Positions 47,121 to 58,183 of a DNA stretch of 64,000 nt are shown one piece after another; positions within the stretch are counted from its first letter, which is position 1; every line of letters starts with the position of its first letter. The position numbers were made by a program, and so were the translations under genes. The notes beneath the pieces were generated by a model. It was given only the letters and a program-made list of their open reading frames with translations. It was not told the origin of the DNA and ran no database searches. Origin of the DNA: Blattamonas nauphoetae (lineage: Eukaryota > Preaxostyla > Oxymonadida); assembly GCA_033064195.1 (NCBI GenBank), contig JARBJD010000359.1:1-64000 (forward strand), in the 5' to 3' direction.

Positions 47121-47575
47121 CTGATTACCAATTGATTCTTGTCACAAATATTTAAGCAACACGACTAAATAGACATCGTAATTGCCTAAAACGTTCATTA
47201 AAGTCATATATGACTAGTAGAAACAGATCTGGAGCGTCATGAATGACAGGAGGAACAAACTTGGAAGATAAGAGATAGTCGACACATGAAGATCTGCAAT
47301 TCGAGGCATGACGGAGTCTGGTGCATTTGAGACGGGTGTATTATTGCAAAACGAAGTCAGAGTCGAGAAATGATGAAGGGAGAGACCATAATTTTGTTTT
47401 CACTGTCAGCACTTTCGAATCATTGCATTGTTCACTTTTCCATCACATTTTCTCAATAAATCAATAGTCCTTCCTCTTTTTCACATAAAATTGTCATTCT
47501 AAAACCTTATCAGTCCTCCATGGTCGAGATCTGTGTGTATACCTCAGATCTGTGTGTATACCAAATTTAGATCTG
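47121..47575. other. Non-coding stretch left of the 14 kb element
   Basis: AT-rich, no gene. GATCTGTGTGTATACC is present twice near 47,528-47,563, just before the target duplication TAGATCTG (47,568-47,575). Confidence 0.6.
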
Positions 47576-48125
47576 TAGGCATGGGCACCAGTCACCTGTC
47601 TCAACTTTTTGGGATTGACTGACTTTGGCCCCTTTTTTTGGTGGTCACTTTAGAGAAATCATTATTGAGTCGACTTTTACGTGCCCAACGTGATTGTTCT
47701 GTTTAAATCATGTTAAAATTGGGAACAACAGCTTATCTGATCATTGTATCGAAGTGTGAGTTGATCAACCCATAATCAGTGATTATAACGATTGGAGATG
47801 ATGAATGAGGGACTTATTGTGATAAAAAATCGCTCATCGACAAAAGAAGCATCCATTAAGACTAATTATATTAAATGAAGTGAATGTGGTTGTTGGTGAC
47901 AGGATACTTGGGTAGATCTCTCGCTGCTCGAGAATACAACACTAGAATCACTCCGAACAGAAGAAGTACAGGAAGGCCGTTGGTCTGTTAATAGTGGCGT
48001 CACCAATCGGTGTCCTGTCATCAATCGGTGCTTTTTTCTGGACTTATCACTTTTGGTCAAACTAAGAAAAAAATAAAATTTTTGAATTATTCTCCGGCTC
48101 GATCCCGAGAAAACCTCAAAATACC

Positions 48126-49200
48126 TATAACGTTCCGAAAGCACACATTTTTCTTAACTTTTTTCCCTCATTTCTCCACAACTAGCCATCCGTTTTGAAT
48201 CAAATAAAAGGCATTGTGATCGTATAGATCTCGACAAATGGTGCTCAAAAAATAAACCGATTTTTTTCCTAAGAAGTGTTTGTTGAGAAAAATATGGGTT
48301 TTTTTCTATCTTCCCATAATGATGAGCAACGGACGGACAAAACGTCGTTCTCCTCGGACATCGGACAGAGCACAAGTCCAAGCAAAAAAGAAGTGTTTCA
48401 TGTGACCCAAAGAGCTGTTCAATCCTCAAATTTATATCATCAATGCGTCTAAAATGATGTAATTATCCAGATTTTGTGATTTAAACTGAGAAAAAAACAC
48501 GTACTGAGAATTCGGACAAAATGACCCATTAATTGCAGAAATGTCCAAGCTTGTCCGATCTTGGACATCCGCTCTTTTGTTGAAAAACGGAATCATCTAA
48601 ATTTCTTCACCATCGAATGATGATCAGTTGAAAACGGACAAAACTGTCCTGTCCTGGACATGTCCGGATCGTCCTCCCCATCTCAATTTGTCTTCGTCGT
48701 ACATTTTCTCTCAGAGCCAATTCCATCACAATTTGAATGTCGATGATCGGTCAAAACCTCTTTTGTCTTGCTCTCAATCATTTTTTATTTGCATTGAATG
48801 AAAATAAGCGGAGATCTTCTCGATTCAATATTCACTCTTCTCCATGCTATCTTTGACATTCAATTGCATTGAAACCTGAAAAATTCACACAATAGGTTTG
48901 CCTCTCCATTGTTTTGACATCTTAATCGCATATTTCTCTTCTTTAGTCGATAAATACTGCTCCACTCCTCCAAACAAGCCGGAATTCCGATTTATCAAAG
49001 ATCATGAGGAATCTGATGACTGTTTTGCCTTAGAACCTTGATTACACATCCTCTCTCAACGATTTAATCATGTCTCTTTTCTACCTCACTCCGACGGACG
49101 AATCACACGAAAGTTTTTCTCTGATCGTCTCTTTCGATCTTGTAGACTGTGTCGTCGTCGAACTTTATGACGGAACGTCGACCGGATCAGTCTGTGTCCC
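48126..49200. other. Non-coding stretch inside the 47,992 element
   Basis: AT-rich with TGTCC / GGACA words (48,535-48,575, 48,630-48,680) like those of the 41,001 element ends. No gene recognised. Confidence 0.5.
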
Positions 49201-49233
49201 ATACCCTTCAAAGAAGACGACTCGAGATTCGAA

Positions 49234-50847
49234 ATGACCTTCGCTCGCCGTAAACGACGGCCAACACCACACCCGGACTCGTCGCATCGAAGGCGGGATC
49301 TGTCGTCGGATGGGACTGTGCCCTCACCATCTTTCGAGAATGAGGACTCGATGTTGGATCAGCTGAACAATCCGATGTATTCTCTTCGCAGGACCCTCTC
49401 ACTAAACGGCAGAAAGAGCTGATCGTTTCAATCTGCTTCGAAAACCAGAACCAGAAGGAGGATAACATGAATATTGAAGAGACTGTTGCTGATCTCAGAA
49501 TGGAGATCGAGCAATTGAAACATGAAGCTCGCATTGCGAAAACTGAACGAGTCGCAGTGAAAGAGGATTTCGACGAGAAGCCAACGAAAGAGGAGCGGAT
49601 GCGAGAGCGAGATCATCAGATGAAGCAGAAAGAGAAGACAATGGCTGAGGGAGGAAGGAATTGGAGAAGTTGAAGAATGAGAACAGGTCACACCGTTCGT
49701 CGCCTCTCTCCTCTCGAACAGGCAAGCTCAGTGCTGATCAGGAATCGAACCAGAAGAAAGAATCACAAACCAATGCTCAATTTGGGATGCTCGTCGAAGA
49801 TTTGGAGCGGACATCACAACAACTCCACAGAGCCAGAACAGAAATCAGTCAGCTTGTCGAAAAGAACGAGAAAGGGCAGCGAGAGAAAGCAAATCTGAAG
49901 AAAACAAACTCGCATCAGGAGACGCAGATCCTGTCCATGCAGGGCGAGAACGCTCAACAGAAGAAGGCGGAACTAGAGACGGAGTTTGAGATGGTGAAGA
50001 AAGAGAAGAGAGAGCTGAAGGAGAAAGCTCGTGCTTTTGACAGGAACAAGGTCACACCAGAAACAGGACAACACTTGGTCACTCTGCACAACACGAATAG
50101 CGCTCTGAAGCAGACCATCCAACAACTTGAAGAAACAAACAGAGATCTTGAAGAGAACAACGAAGGACTGCAGGAGAAAGTGAACAAGCTGACGAAACAA
50201 CAAGACGCGCTGCAGAAGCAGGACGACATCATTCAGGAGACAATCCTCAAGCTGTCGACCATCATGCGACAGGATGCCGACGAGAAAGGGTTGTTTGAGG
50301 ATAGATTGTTGTTCGATGACGATTCGCACTCGTCGAGTCTGAATTCGCGAGACAGAAAGAAGAGGAAGAAGCAGAAGAAAGCTGTCTGGATCTCGAAGGA
50401 CGAGGACATCCGTGAAATCCATTCGGACGATCTGGATTTGGGTGATTTGGACTACGCGGAGACGACAGTTCTGACCAACCTACTGGACAAGAATCACAGT
50501 CAGATTGTGGAAGAGACACAGCAGCGGAACGAAGCGTATCTTGAGACGTCAGGAAGAAAGTTTGGACGATCAAGAACACTCTCGCACAGTGCTCATCTCA
50601 CCCACTCGCTCAGATCTGCCAACAGAACTCGGTCATCCAAACGTGGCAGAAGCAGCAGGATCTCCTCCTTTCAGAGCGGGACAGAGAGTTGAAAGAGAAG
50701 GACGATATTCACGCGGCCATCCAACAAGAGACCCTCCTCACTCTGCGTGAGAAGCAGGACAAGATCGAAGACATCAACATTCAGCGGCAAAGAAACATCG
50801 TCACGAACGACCAGCTCGAGTCAAGTGTTGCCGAAGGTGCATCTTGA
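49234..50847 (+). pseudogene. Coiled-coil host-type gene, decayed (cargo)
   Basis: Plus-strand coiled coil in three consecutive stretches: an N-terminal basic part (RRKRRPTPHPDSSHRRRDLS), then EETVADLRMEIEQLKHEAR (49,470-49,670), then a 300-residue heptad-rich part (TEISQLVEKNEKGQREKANL, QQLEETNRDLEENNEGLQEK), then NSVIQTWQKQQDLLLSERDR and LREKQDKIEDINIQRQRN up to a stop near 50,847. A splice acceptor TCTCTTCGCAG stands at 49,392. The frame changes near 49,660 and 50,550 have no obvious intron and look like frameshifts. A long filamentous or scaffold protein is likely; family unknown. Confidence 0.6.
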
Positions 50848-51449
50848 CAACCCCTCAACAGCCCACTCCATCTGTCCCTCAGGCACACGAGCCACCGATG
50901 GCTCTTAGACCAGCAAAGAACGAGCTTGTGAGGCCGTACGCGTCGGAGTTTCATTCGCTGATCAACCAAATCAACAAAAACAAACAGAGATTCCCAAATC
51001 TGTCGCAGACGGAACATGACGTGATGATCAACCTCCTCTCGTCCTTCTTCGTCCTCCTCCTCCCGCCCTCGCTCATCCAATCGTTCACTGCGAACACCTT
51101 CCCAACACTCGACACAGCCAAGTTGAACGACACAATCTTCGACTCGCCGTACGTCTCGCAGTTGGTGGAATGTCAGATCATTCCAGTCCATACTTCCCTT
51201 CTCCACAGCCGATCCACACACATTCTGGACCACACTTCACTCACACTCATTCCACGACCATCTGCTCTCAACTTGTTCGTGCAGAGCGCTGGAGTCTCCT
51301 CGCTCGTTCAAATCGTCCTCAACTTGACTTCTCTCTCCGACCCCAACCAGTTCGACGCGAATGTCATCCAGTCTGCCTTGTCCTCTCCCCAATCCTTCGT
51401 GTCTGCCATGTCAATGTCTCGCTTCTTCAGAATTTCATATTGCGAATAG
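50844..51449 (+). CDS. Hypothetical 201-aa protein or trailing gene fragment
   Basis: The frame directly after the coiled-coil gene begins TTPQQPTPSVPQAHEPPMAL and has a coherent helical stretch (NELVRPYASEFHSLINQINK, FFVLLLPPSLIQSFTANTF). The first ATG-like methionine in a sound context is MALRPAKNE at about 50,898. It may be the last exon of the coiled-coil gene or a second gene. No domain recognised. Confidence 0.4.
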   Translation: MTTPQQPTPSVPQAHEPPMALRPAKNELVRPYASEFHSLINQINKNKQRFPNLSQTEHDVMINLLSSFFVLLLPPSLIQSFTANTFPTLDTAKLNDTIFDSPYVSQLVECQIIPVHTSLLHSRSTHILDHTSLTLIPRPSALNLFVQSAGVSSLVQIVLNLTSLSDPNQFDANVIQSALSSPQSFVSAMSMSRFFRISYCE

Positions 51450-52015
51450 GCTCTCAAAGATAGTTGTTTGGAAATGTCAATTCTTTGATCAAAGACTGCA
51501 AGACGTTGGATCCCATCTTCTTTCTCTTCCTTCCTTTCCTCTCTCTCATCATTCACATCCTGTTCAAGTCTTCCATCATCATTTTCTCTTTCAACTTCGA
51601 GTCATGAGCACAGGTCGATTTCGAACTGTTTACAGAAGAAACACATTACAGTACTGTCTGAAGAACAACATATTATTCATGTTAAGAGATTAAATTCTTG
51701 AGTTGAGTCAATTCTCACCTGTCAACGTAGATCATGCCCTTCTTCAAAACTTACCAGTGGGGGTCTCCTAATTAGGCGCTGTCCGAGGACGGACAGCGCC
51801 TCACCTTGTCCGGACAATTGCTCCTCCCTATCTTCCCATATACCCAGAATTTTTTCTCCGAATTTTTTTCAAAATGTTCATTTCGCCAAAAAAACGTTTC
51901 TGTGAAAAATTTCATCAAAATCGGTACATTGGTTGTTGAGATATTGCCAAAACGATTTTTTTCAACGGGCAAAAGGGGGTATTTTGAGGTTTTCTCGGGA
52001 TTGCGTGGGAGTATA
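51450..52015. other. Non-coding stretch with a strong hairpin (51,775-51,800)
   Basis: GGCGCTGTCC-GAGGAC-GGACAGCGCC is a perfect 10-bp stem with a six-base loop, just after CTCCTAATTAGG. It resembles an element end or a regulatory hairpin. From about 51,980 the sequence belongs to the right inverted end of the 47,992 element. Confidence 0.55.
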
Positions 52016-53329
52016 ACTGGCGCACGTAACCCGAAATTGGCACGAAACCCGAAATTGTCAACACCTTCTTAACCCATACTTCATTTTTCTCCGAACCCCT
52101 ATTTTTGTGGGTCCCACTTTTTTTATGGGTCATCATCTCGACCCCATAAATCATTTGAGGCAGAAATCGAACCTCCTAAATAGGATCCCTTGTTCAGGGT
52201 GCCTATTTAAGAGCCTTTTTTGGTCCCCAAAAAAAATGTTGTCCTTAACATTTTAGCTTAGTGAATCCTAACTTCACGACCACTTTTCTCTACGCCTGTT
52301 CAAGATTTTTCTTTCTCGTTTGATTTATGGTGGTTTAGGATTGTTTTCTCTCGAAATGACAATTTTTTGAAAAATGAAAAATCCTGGGGGGAGCTGGGTG
52401 AAAAAATGGGGAACAAAACTGACTTCCCTGTATAATAAGCTTAGGAGCTCGAAAACTTGTTTTGATCATATCTCCACAACCAGACATAGTTCCGACATGA
52501 AGTTTTCACCAATATGGATGTTTTGTTGGATATTAATTTTTTCTGAAAATTTTGAGAATTTTCGATGGCTTCCTATTTCGGACTTTTTTGCCATGATCAA
52601 CAAAATCGATTTCTCACATTCTATCTGAGAGGAGTTTCTTCTTCAGATTCAGTTGATTTTACACAGTCATGACCCGAAATCACCTAAATCCATCATTTTG
52701 TTGTTCGCAGTGATGATAACTGGAAAAATGTTAAGACTGTTCGAATAAAAAATGAAAATATCTGAAAAGTCCGAAATAGGAGGTCATCGAAAATTCTCAA
52801 AATTTTCAGAAAAAATTAATATCCAACAAAACATCCATATTGGTGAAAACTTCATGTCGGAACTATGTCTGGTTGTGGAGATATGATCAAAACAAGTTTT
52901 CGAGCTCCTAAGCTTATTATACAGGGAAGTCAGTTTTGTTCCCCATTTTTCACCCAGCTCCCCAGGATTTTGTTTTCAAAAATTGTCATTTCGAGAGAAA
53001 ACAATCCTAAACCACCATAAATCAAACGAGAAAGAAAAATCTTGAACAGGCGTAGAGAAAAGTGGTCGTGAAGTTAGGATTCACTAAGCTAAAATGTTAA
53101 GGACAACATTTTTTTTGGGGACCAAAAAAGGCTCTTAAATAGGCACCCTGAACAAGGGATCCTATTTAGGAGGTTCGATTTCTGCCTCAAATGATTTATG
53201 GGGTCGAGATGATGACCCATAAAAAAAGTGGGACCCACAAAAATAGGGGTTCGGAGAAAAATGAAGTATGGGTTAAGAAGGTGTTGACAATTTCGGGTTT
53301 CGTGCCAATTTCGGGTTACGTGCGCCAGT
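52016..53329. mobile_element. Foldback element, 1.3 kb, near-perfect palindrome
   Basis: Left arm 52,016-about 52,587 and right arm about 52,765-53,329 are almost exact inverted copies of some 570 bp, separated by about 180 bp. The tips read ACTGGCGCACGTAACCCG and its complement, with TA on both outer sides, consistent with a mariner-type TA duplication. It interrupts the right end of the 47,992 element, so it is younger. No coding capacity apart from mirrored chance frames. The nearly identical arms could fold into a long double-stranded RNA if transcribed. Confidence 0.9.
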
Positions 53330-53427
53330 TAATTCTAAAAATTTATTTTTTTCTTAGTTTGATCCATCGTGATTTTTCAAGAAAAAAGCACCGATTGGTG
53401 ACAGGACACCGATTGGTGACGCCACTG

Positions 53428-54960
53428 TAAGCAGTGTCCAATTGAGGCGGGATTGTCCAGTCCAATGTCCAGTCTCCTATTTCGGAGTCGACGATCATCA
53501 GAAACCGGGCAATGGGGCTGTGGTGTTGATCAGACGTAACAATAGAAAAAACGACACCTCCTTGTGTTCTGTCAGTTAAATTGGGTCATTTCGGCAGATT
53601 TCGGTTCATCATCTCAATTGCACAGATAGCCTATCCTGAAAAGGGTCGATTAAAACAGATTCTCTTTCTTCCTCCATCACTCCTTGATTCTACCAACAAA
53701 TTCTGACAACGATAACATCAAATATGAATTGACGGGAAAGGTGAGGGCGTATGTCGGAACCAGGTGGATCAAATGTGAAGTTGACAGTTCGAGATCAGAG
53801 ACGAATAAAGTGAGGAGAAGGCAGGAAAAGTCGGTTCCTCCTCTTTCATTTCATTTCCTTCTTCCTCCTGAAGAAGATATTCGGTTTGTTTTGGCTTTTC
53901 TTTCTTCTCTTCCATTGTTCTCGCATCCTCTCTCGATCTCCTGAGCTCTCGGTTCTTTTTTCTTTTCGACTGATTTTGATGATTCCTTCTGTTTTTCACC
54001 GATTGATTCGACAATCGCTTGGACTGTTCGAGTCATAGCAAGTGCAACTGTGAGTTTCCAACTTTCTTGATCTTCCTGGTTTCAGTTGTCTAAACTTCCT
54101 TTGGCATCAGAACTTTCTTCTACTCCATCTTCTTCTTCGTTTTTGTCTTCCTTGCTTTTCTCTCCTCAACTTCTTGCCTCTTCTCCTCAGTCAGTCTCGC
54201 TTTGTGCTCTAATGTCTCCTTCATTACCGATCTGATTGTGAAAAGTGAAAATATGGCTGAAGATGGGAAAATCTGATGATAACAATGGTCAAAAATAGAA
54301 GAAGCGAGAGACGCAAACCGATGGTGATGGATCCTCCGTCCAGGTACACGTTGGTACACATTCACCAGTCCCCTCTGAAGGTCCCTTCGTAAACACTCTG
54401 ATATTGTTTTATCTCGGTTTGTGGAGCGTCATTCGTTCCATCTCAGACGAGAAGAGGATCATTTGAGAATCTGTGTCACCATCTTCTTTGGCGGACGTTT
54501 GAGAGTGATGATTTTGCTAGAAAGGGAGAAATAGTTTATGAAAGTGGTTGTTGAATGAGAAAAAAGAGAGAATAAACCACAAATGCCAACTCAGAGTGTG
54601 ATGAGTTCTGTCAGAGACAAAATCGGCAGGAGACAAATATATAGAGTATGCAGTGTTTCTACATATCGATGATGTGTCCTAGTCATCAAAAAAGTGAATC
54701 ATAGACGGGAAAATCAAACAGTAATAGAAATTGAGAAGTAACTAGATCCCTTAATAGGTGTCGATTGGACAGTCCAGGACTGGACAGTCCAATGGACAGT
54801 CCAATTTGGCCGACTCTTCAAAACCTCAAAAAACGGGATGCACTAATTGAGGAGATCCCAGAAAAAACCTGCCATCGAAGTGTCCAGTGCTGTCCAATGG
54901 TGTCCAATCATGGGTGGATCAAGCCGATCTTCACAAGTCGCAGAATGTGCTCCAATTCTC
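53428..54960. other. Stretch with GTCCA-word ends and no recognised gene
   Basis: GTGTCCAATTGAGG, TTGTCCAGTCCAATGTCCAG (53,435-53,485) and TGGACAGTCCAGGACTGGAC, AGTCCAATGGACAGTCC (54,773-54,808) are clusters of a short iterated word. Between them lie decayed coding-like pieces on the minus strand (54,365-54,120 with EKRQEVEERKARKTKTKKK). No intact gene. Confidence 0.5.
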
Positions 54961-55110
54961 ACTATTTCGGAAATTTTCGACATATCATTGTCCATTCTTT
55001 GTGAAATTTAACAGAGTAATACTTCGAGAGTGAAATGAACGAGAAGAAAAATGAGTGTCCAATCGAGGTCGACTGTCCAATCCAACACTGGACAGTGTCC
55101 AATCCACTTA
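54745..55110. repeat. Short element bounded by TGGACAGTCC words
   Basis: GGACAGTCC / GGACTGTCC words cluster at 54,770-54,808 and, inverted, at 55,055-55,105 (TGTCCAATC, CACTGGACAGTGTCC). The right boundary falls exactly where the ABCC transporter sequence stops (near 55,107), so the element truncates that pseudogene. No clear target duplication. Confidence 0.5.
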
Positions 55111-57050
55111 ACAGACCAAGAAGGCCGATCCCAAGGAACGACGGCGTGGAAATCGCGATGATCACGATCTGCCGCACGAACCCGACAACCAAAAGATACA
55201 CATCGTACAGTATCGCCACCAGGTCCATGTCCGTCTGTGCGATGTCTCCACCAAAACGGTTGATCACGCGCCTGAGCGGGGTTGTGTCGAAGAACGAGAC
55301 CGGGCAGCGCATCACGTGACGAAGCAGCTTGTCGCGGATCATTCGGTTCGAGCGGTGCGTCGAGCAGCCGACGACACACGCGTAGAGCATCAGCAGGATC
55401 ATGGACAGGACTGTCAGCAGCCCGTACACGCCGAGTTTCCAGTGGAACGTGAGAGGGGCGAACATGGTTGGTTCGGGAACGACGCCCAGCCAGTAATTCT
55501 GGAAGATCGTCACACTCTCAACAACGATCTGTCGAGCCGCCTTCTCCGCCTTCTCTTTGTCTTCGAACGGCGAGGCAGCATTGGAGAGTGTGGATGAGGG
55601 TGTGGACGACGATTGGCTGGTCGAGTCGGTGTCGTGTCCGTCAGCAGTTGTGACAAGACCCGCACTGGTTGAAGTGTTTTGACTGATGTTGAGGCTGGTT
55701 TGACTTCTTCATTCTGAGCAGCTGCCTTCGTTTCCTTCCCTTTCTTCTTCTCAATCATTTTGTCCTGAATGATAAAGTCATCAAAGTTGATTCCCTACTC
55801 TCTCAGCTCCTTGTATCGCCCCTGTCCAAAACCTGCATCTGATTCGTCATCAGCCTTCCCCTCTTTCCTGAATGTCTCCCCAAAATGCACTCGTCCATCA
55901 GCATCCACCCAACATGCATGTCGATATCCGAGAGCTTGTCGTGCGTTTTCATAATGTCTCTTCACGAGTACACCGCATGGGCAAACCGGATCAGTCAGCG
56001 TCTGCAGGTCTTTGTCAAGCCCACACACGTGGGCGACGTCGGCTAAGTTCGCTTTGTCGAACGGCATCCCAAACACGTGTTCCCGCGAACAGTGTTGTTG
56101 TTGATCCACGTAATCTGGGGGCAGAACGCACTCGACTCTCTCACGCAGACTGTTCCGTTGACGCGCTCCACATCCCCAGTGATAGCAGCTGCCAGTGAGG
56201 ACTTCCAACTTCTGATCCCTCCCACAACCATTGTGAGTGAGCCAGTGGAGATTTGGAGACACATGTCGGTCAGCTCAGTGACACAAGGTTTCTTAGATGA
56301 GTGAGAGGGCGGGGATGGGGAGTGGTGGTCTGCTTGGGTGACTCTGTTTGATCATCCACAACCATCTCAGTTTGTTCCACTGTGGCTGTCTTCGCTTTGT
56401 CCTGCTTCGCTTTCTTCGCTTCCTCTTTCCGCTTTGCTTCAAGCTCTCCTTGTTCTGCTTCGGTCTGGTGAACAGTAGGCGCTTCTCCCCATCTGAACTC
56501 TCCTCCTTCGATTGTGATCGACAGCGACGCATCGGAAGACGGCTCGTTCCTCAATCTTCATTTCTGGCAGAAGAAGGAACACCGCAAACTCCGATTCAGC
56601 CAGCCACCGAGTAACAACCAGCAGGAAGATCACCGAATTGTTCATAGCGGCGGGGATGCTGTGGACGATCGCAGACGATATGAACAGCCAAGTCGCCATC
56701 CTCACAGACCATCGAACTTGATTGTTCAGCTTGTCTTCAATCCGGTCAATGAACACGTCTTCGAGACCAGAATAGTGCACAACTCGCATTCCCTGCATCA
56801 GGACCAGTCACACACCAATCGAGATCAGAGCTGCCGCCCCAAAGATCCCCCATATTCCGCGTATCGGCCGTCATCAATGTCGGTATCACTGAGAGCGAGT
56901 TTGCTGTCCTGAACGGCGTTGTTTGTCATTCTTTTCTCTCCAATAGTCGAGATGTCACAGATGACGAATCGAATAAATACGACAACATGCACACATTGAT
57001 CGGCAGGAATGGCGATTGCAAGATGTCTTCTGACTTCCCTCTCCACACTT
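55107..57050 (-). pseudogene. ABCC (MRP)-type ABC transporter pseudogene
   Basis: The minus strand shows in order: a TMD1 fragment with MRVVHYSGLEDVFIDRIEDK and WLFISSAIVHSIPAAMN (56,795-56,640); the start of NBD1 with SLSITIEGGEFRWGEAP (56,530-56,480); NBD1 with a degenerate Walker A GGIRSWKSSL and SSAFCPQITWINNNTVRGN (56,230-56,080); ANLADVAHVCGLDKDLQTL (56,050-55,990); the tail of NBD1 with the signature and Walker B regions missing; a charged linker; and part of TMD2 with MIRDKLLRHVMRCPVSFFDT and RVINRFGGDIAQTDMDL (55,340-55,215). NBD2 is absent. Several frame changes. It once was an export pump of the MRP kind; now dead and truncated by a transposon end. Confidence 0.85.
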
Positions 57051-58180
57051 TCACACTTGATTCTTGATTTGTTCCAACTACTTTATTCACGGGTCTTTTT
57101 CTGGAACTGAAGCCATCGCTGATTTATTCTTCATCACACATTCGGTCCAGAGGTGGAGACTGAGACGGTGGTGTCCTTCGATCGGATTGCGGTCGAATTC
57201 GGATGCGATCCGAATGTGAAGATGTGGAGTTGGAGTATTGGCGAGGGGACGGAGAGTGAAGGAGTATGTGTTAAAGACGCTGCGAATAGATAAAGATGAG
57301 AGATGAAGAAGGAGAGAGAAGGACGAAAGAAAGCAGAAATAAAATTGTTCATCTGGGGAGAAACCGTGAAGAGCAAACGTGAAGCACAAAAGCAAAAATG
57401 TTTCACAAAATACCTTCGCTTGTTGGTAAATGCGGAGCTATGTCGAAATGAGTCAAGATTTGGTCTTGATCATTGGAGGAGTTCAGCCACTCTCAATATT
57501 GAGTGAGATACGTTGACTGAGCAGAGAATAATGACAATATTCTCATTCATATACATATTTGAGCATACCTGAGATGGATAAGGACACTAAGCTGTTAGTC
57601 GTCACTAGGTTGACTAGATTCTGTTTTGAAGGTCTGTAACAGAGATGAGTGATGTTCTGAGAATAAATAATGATGAAATTAGAATAATTGTTCATACAGC
57701 AGCACCCATTGGTGGTGTTACCCTTATTTTCTCCATGGATCATATGCGGGGGTGTTCTGTTCCGGATGGTTAAAATCAGTTGGATTTGGTCAAATAGAGT
57801 GGAAATGAAGAGAAAATCAAAATTTAAACCTCAGTAATTCACGCGCTGAGTTACAGGAGAAAAGAAGATCGGTCAGTCCAGTCAGTCCGGTGACTATTTG
57901 CATGACTGCATGGGCGGATCAGTGACTCAAAGTGACTCTCCAGAAAAGTATGGGGTGATGTGACAATTTATGAATGAACACGACTGATCTTTCTGAAAAT
58001 GAGTGTATTTCTCAAAAATATAGTGAAATGTGAAAGATAAATCAACAAAATCATGGGAGAGTGATAGGTGACGATTGATGAGAATGTGAAGGAGCAAATC
58101 CAGGAAAACAAGGTGATACTCAATCATTCAGTTACGGTCGATTGGAATGGAGGTATTTTAGTATACATGAGTGACATAGC
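57051..58180. other. Stretch without a recognised gene
   Basis: Only short frames. CAGTCCAGTCAGTCCGGTGA and GTGACTCAAAGTGACTC near 57,875-57,945 are again an iterated word and resemble the right end of the 14 kb element, so this may be an element end. Confidence 0.45.
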
Positions 58181-58183
58181 AAA

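Larger units (their letters stand above)
47992..53427. mobile_element. TIR element with CCAATCGGTG-word ends, interrupted by a foldback
   Basis: The left end is TAGTGGCGTCACCAATCGG, TGTCCTGTCATCAATCGGTG, CTTTTTTCTGG..., and the right end is its inverted relative (CAGTGGCGTCACCAATCGG, TGTCCTGTCACCAATCGGTG). Similarity extends about 130 bp to GAGGTTTTCTCGGGAT on both sides, once the foldback at 52,016-53,329 is taken out of the right end. No matching target duplication was found (TCTGTTAA left, TAAGCAGT right), so the ends may have been rearranged. Another copy of this end lies at 34,914. The interior carries the coiled-coil gene at 49,234-50,847. Confidence 0.7.

Noticed and set aside
45347-48690. 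Inverted GAGATGGGGA...GGACAGGACA pair as the ends of one element
   Set aside because: The interval crosses the boundaries of three better supported elements (41,001-45,880, 47,576-61,657 and 47,992-53,427), so the two ends cannot belong to one insertion.
51915-53430. Mirrored 79-residue frames as a duplicated gene
   Set aside because: They are the two arms of the foldback element, identical only within the arms and with no coding signature.
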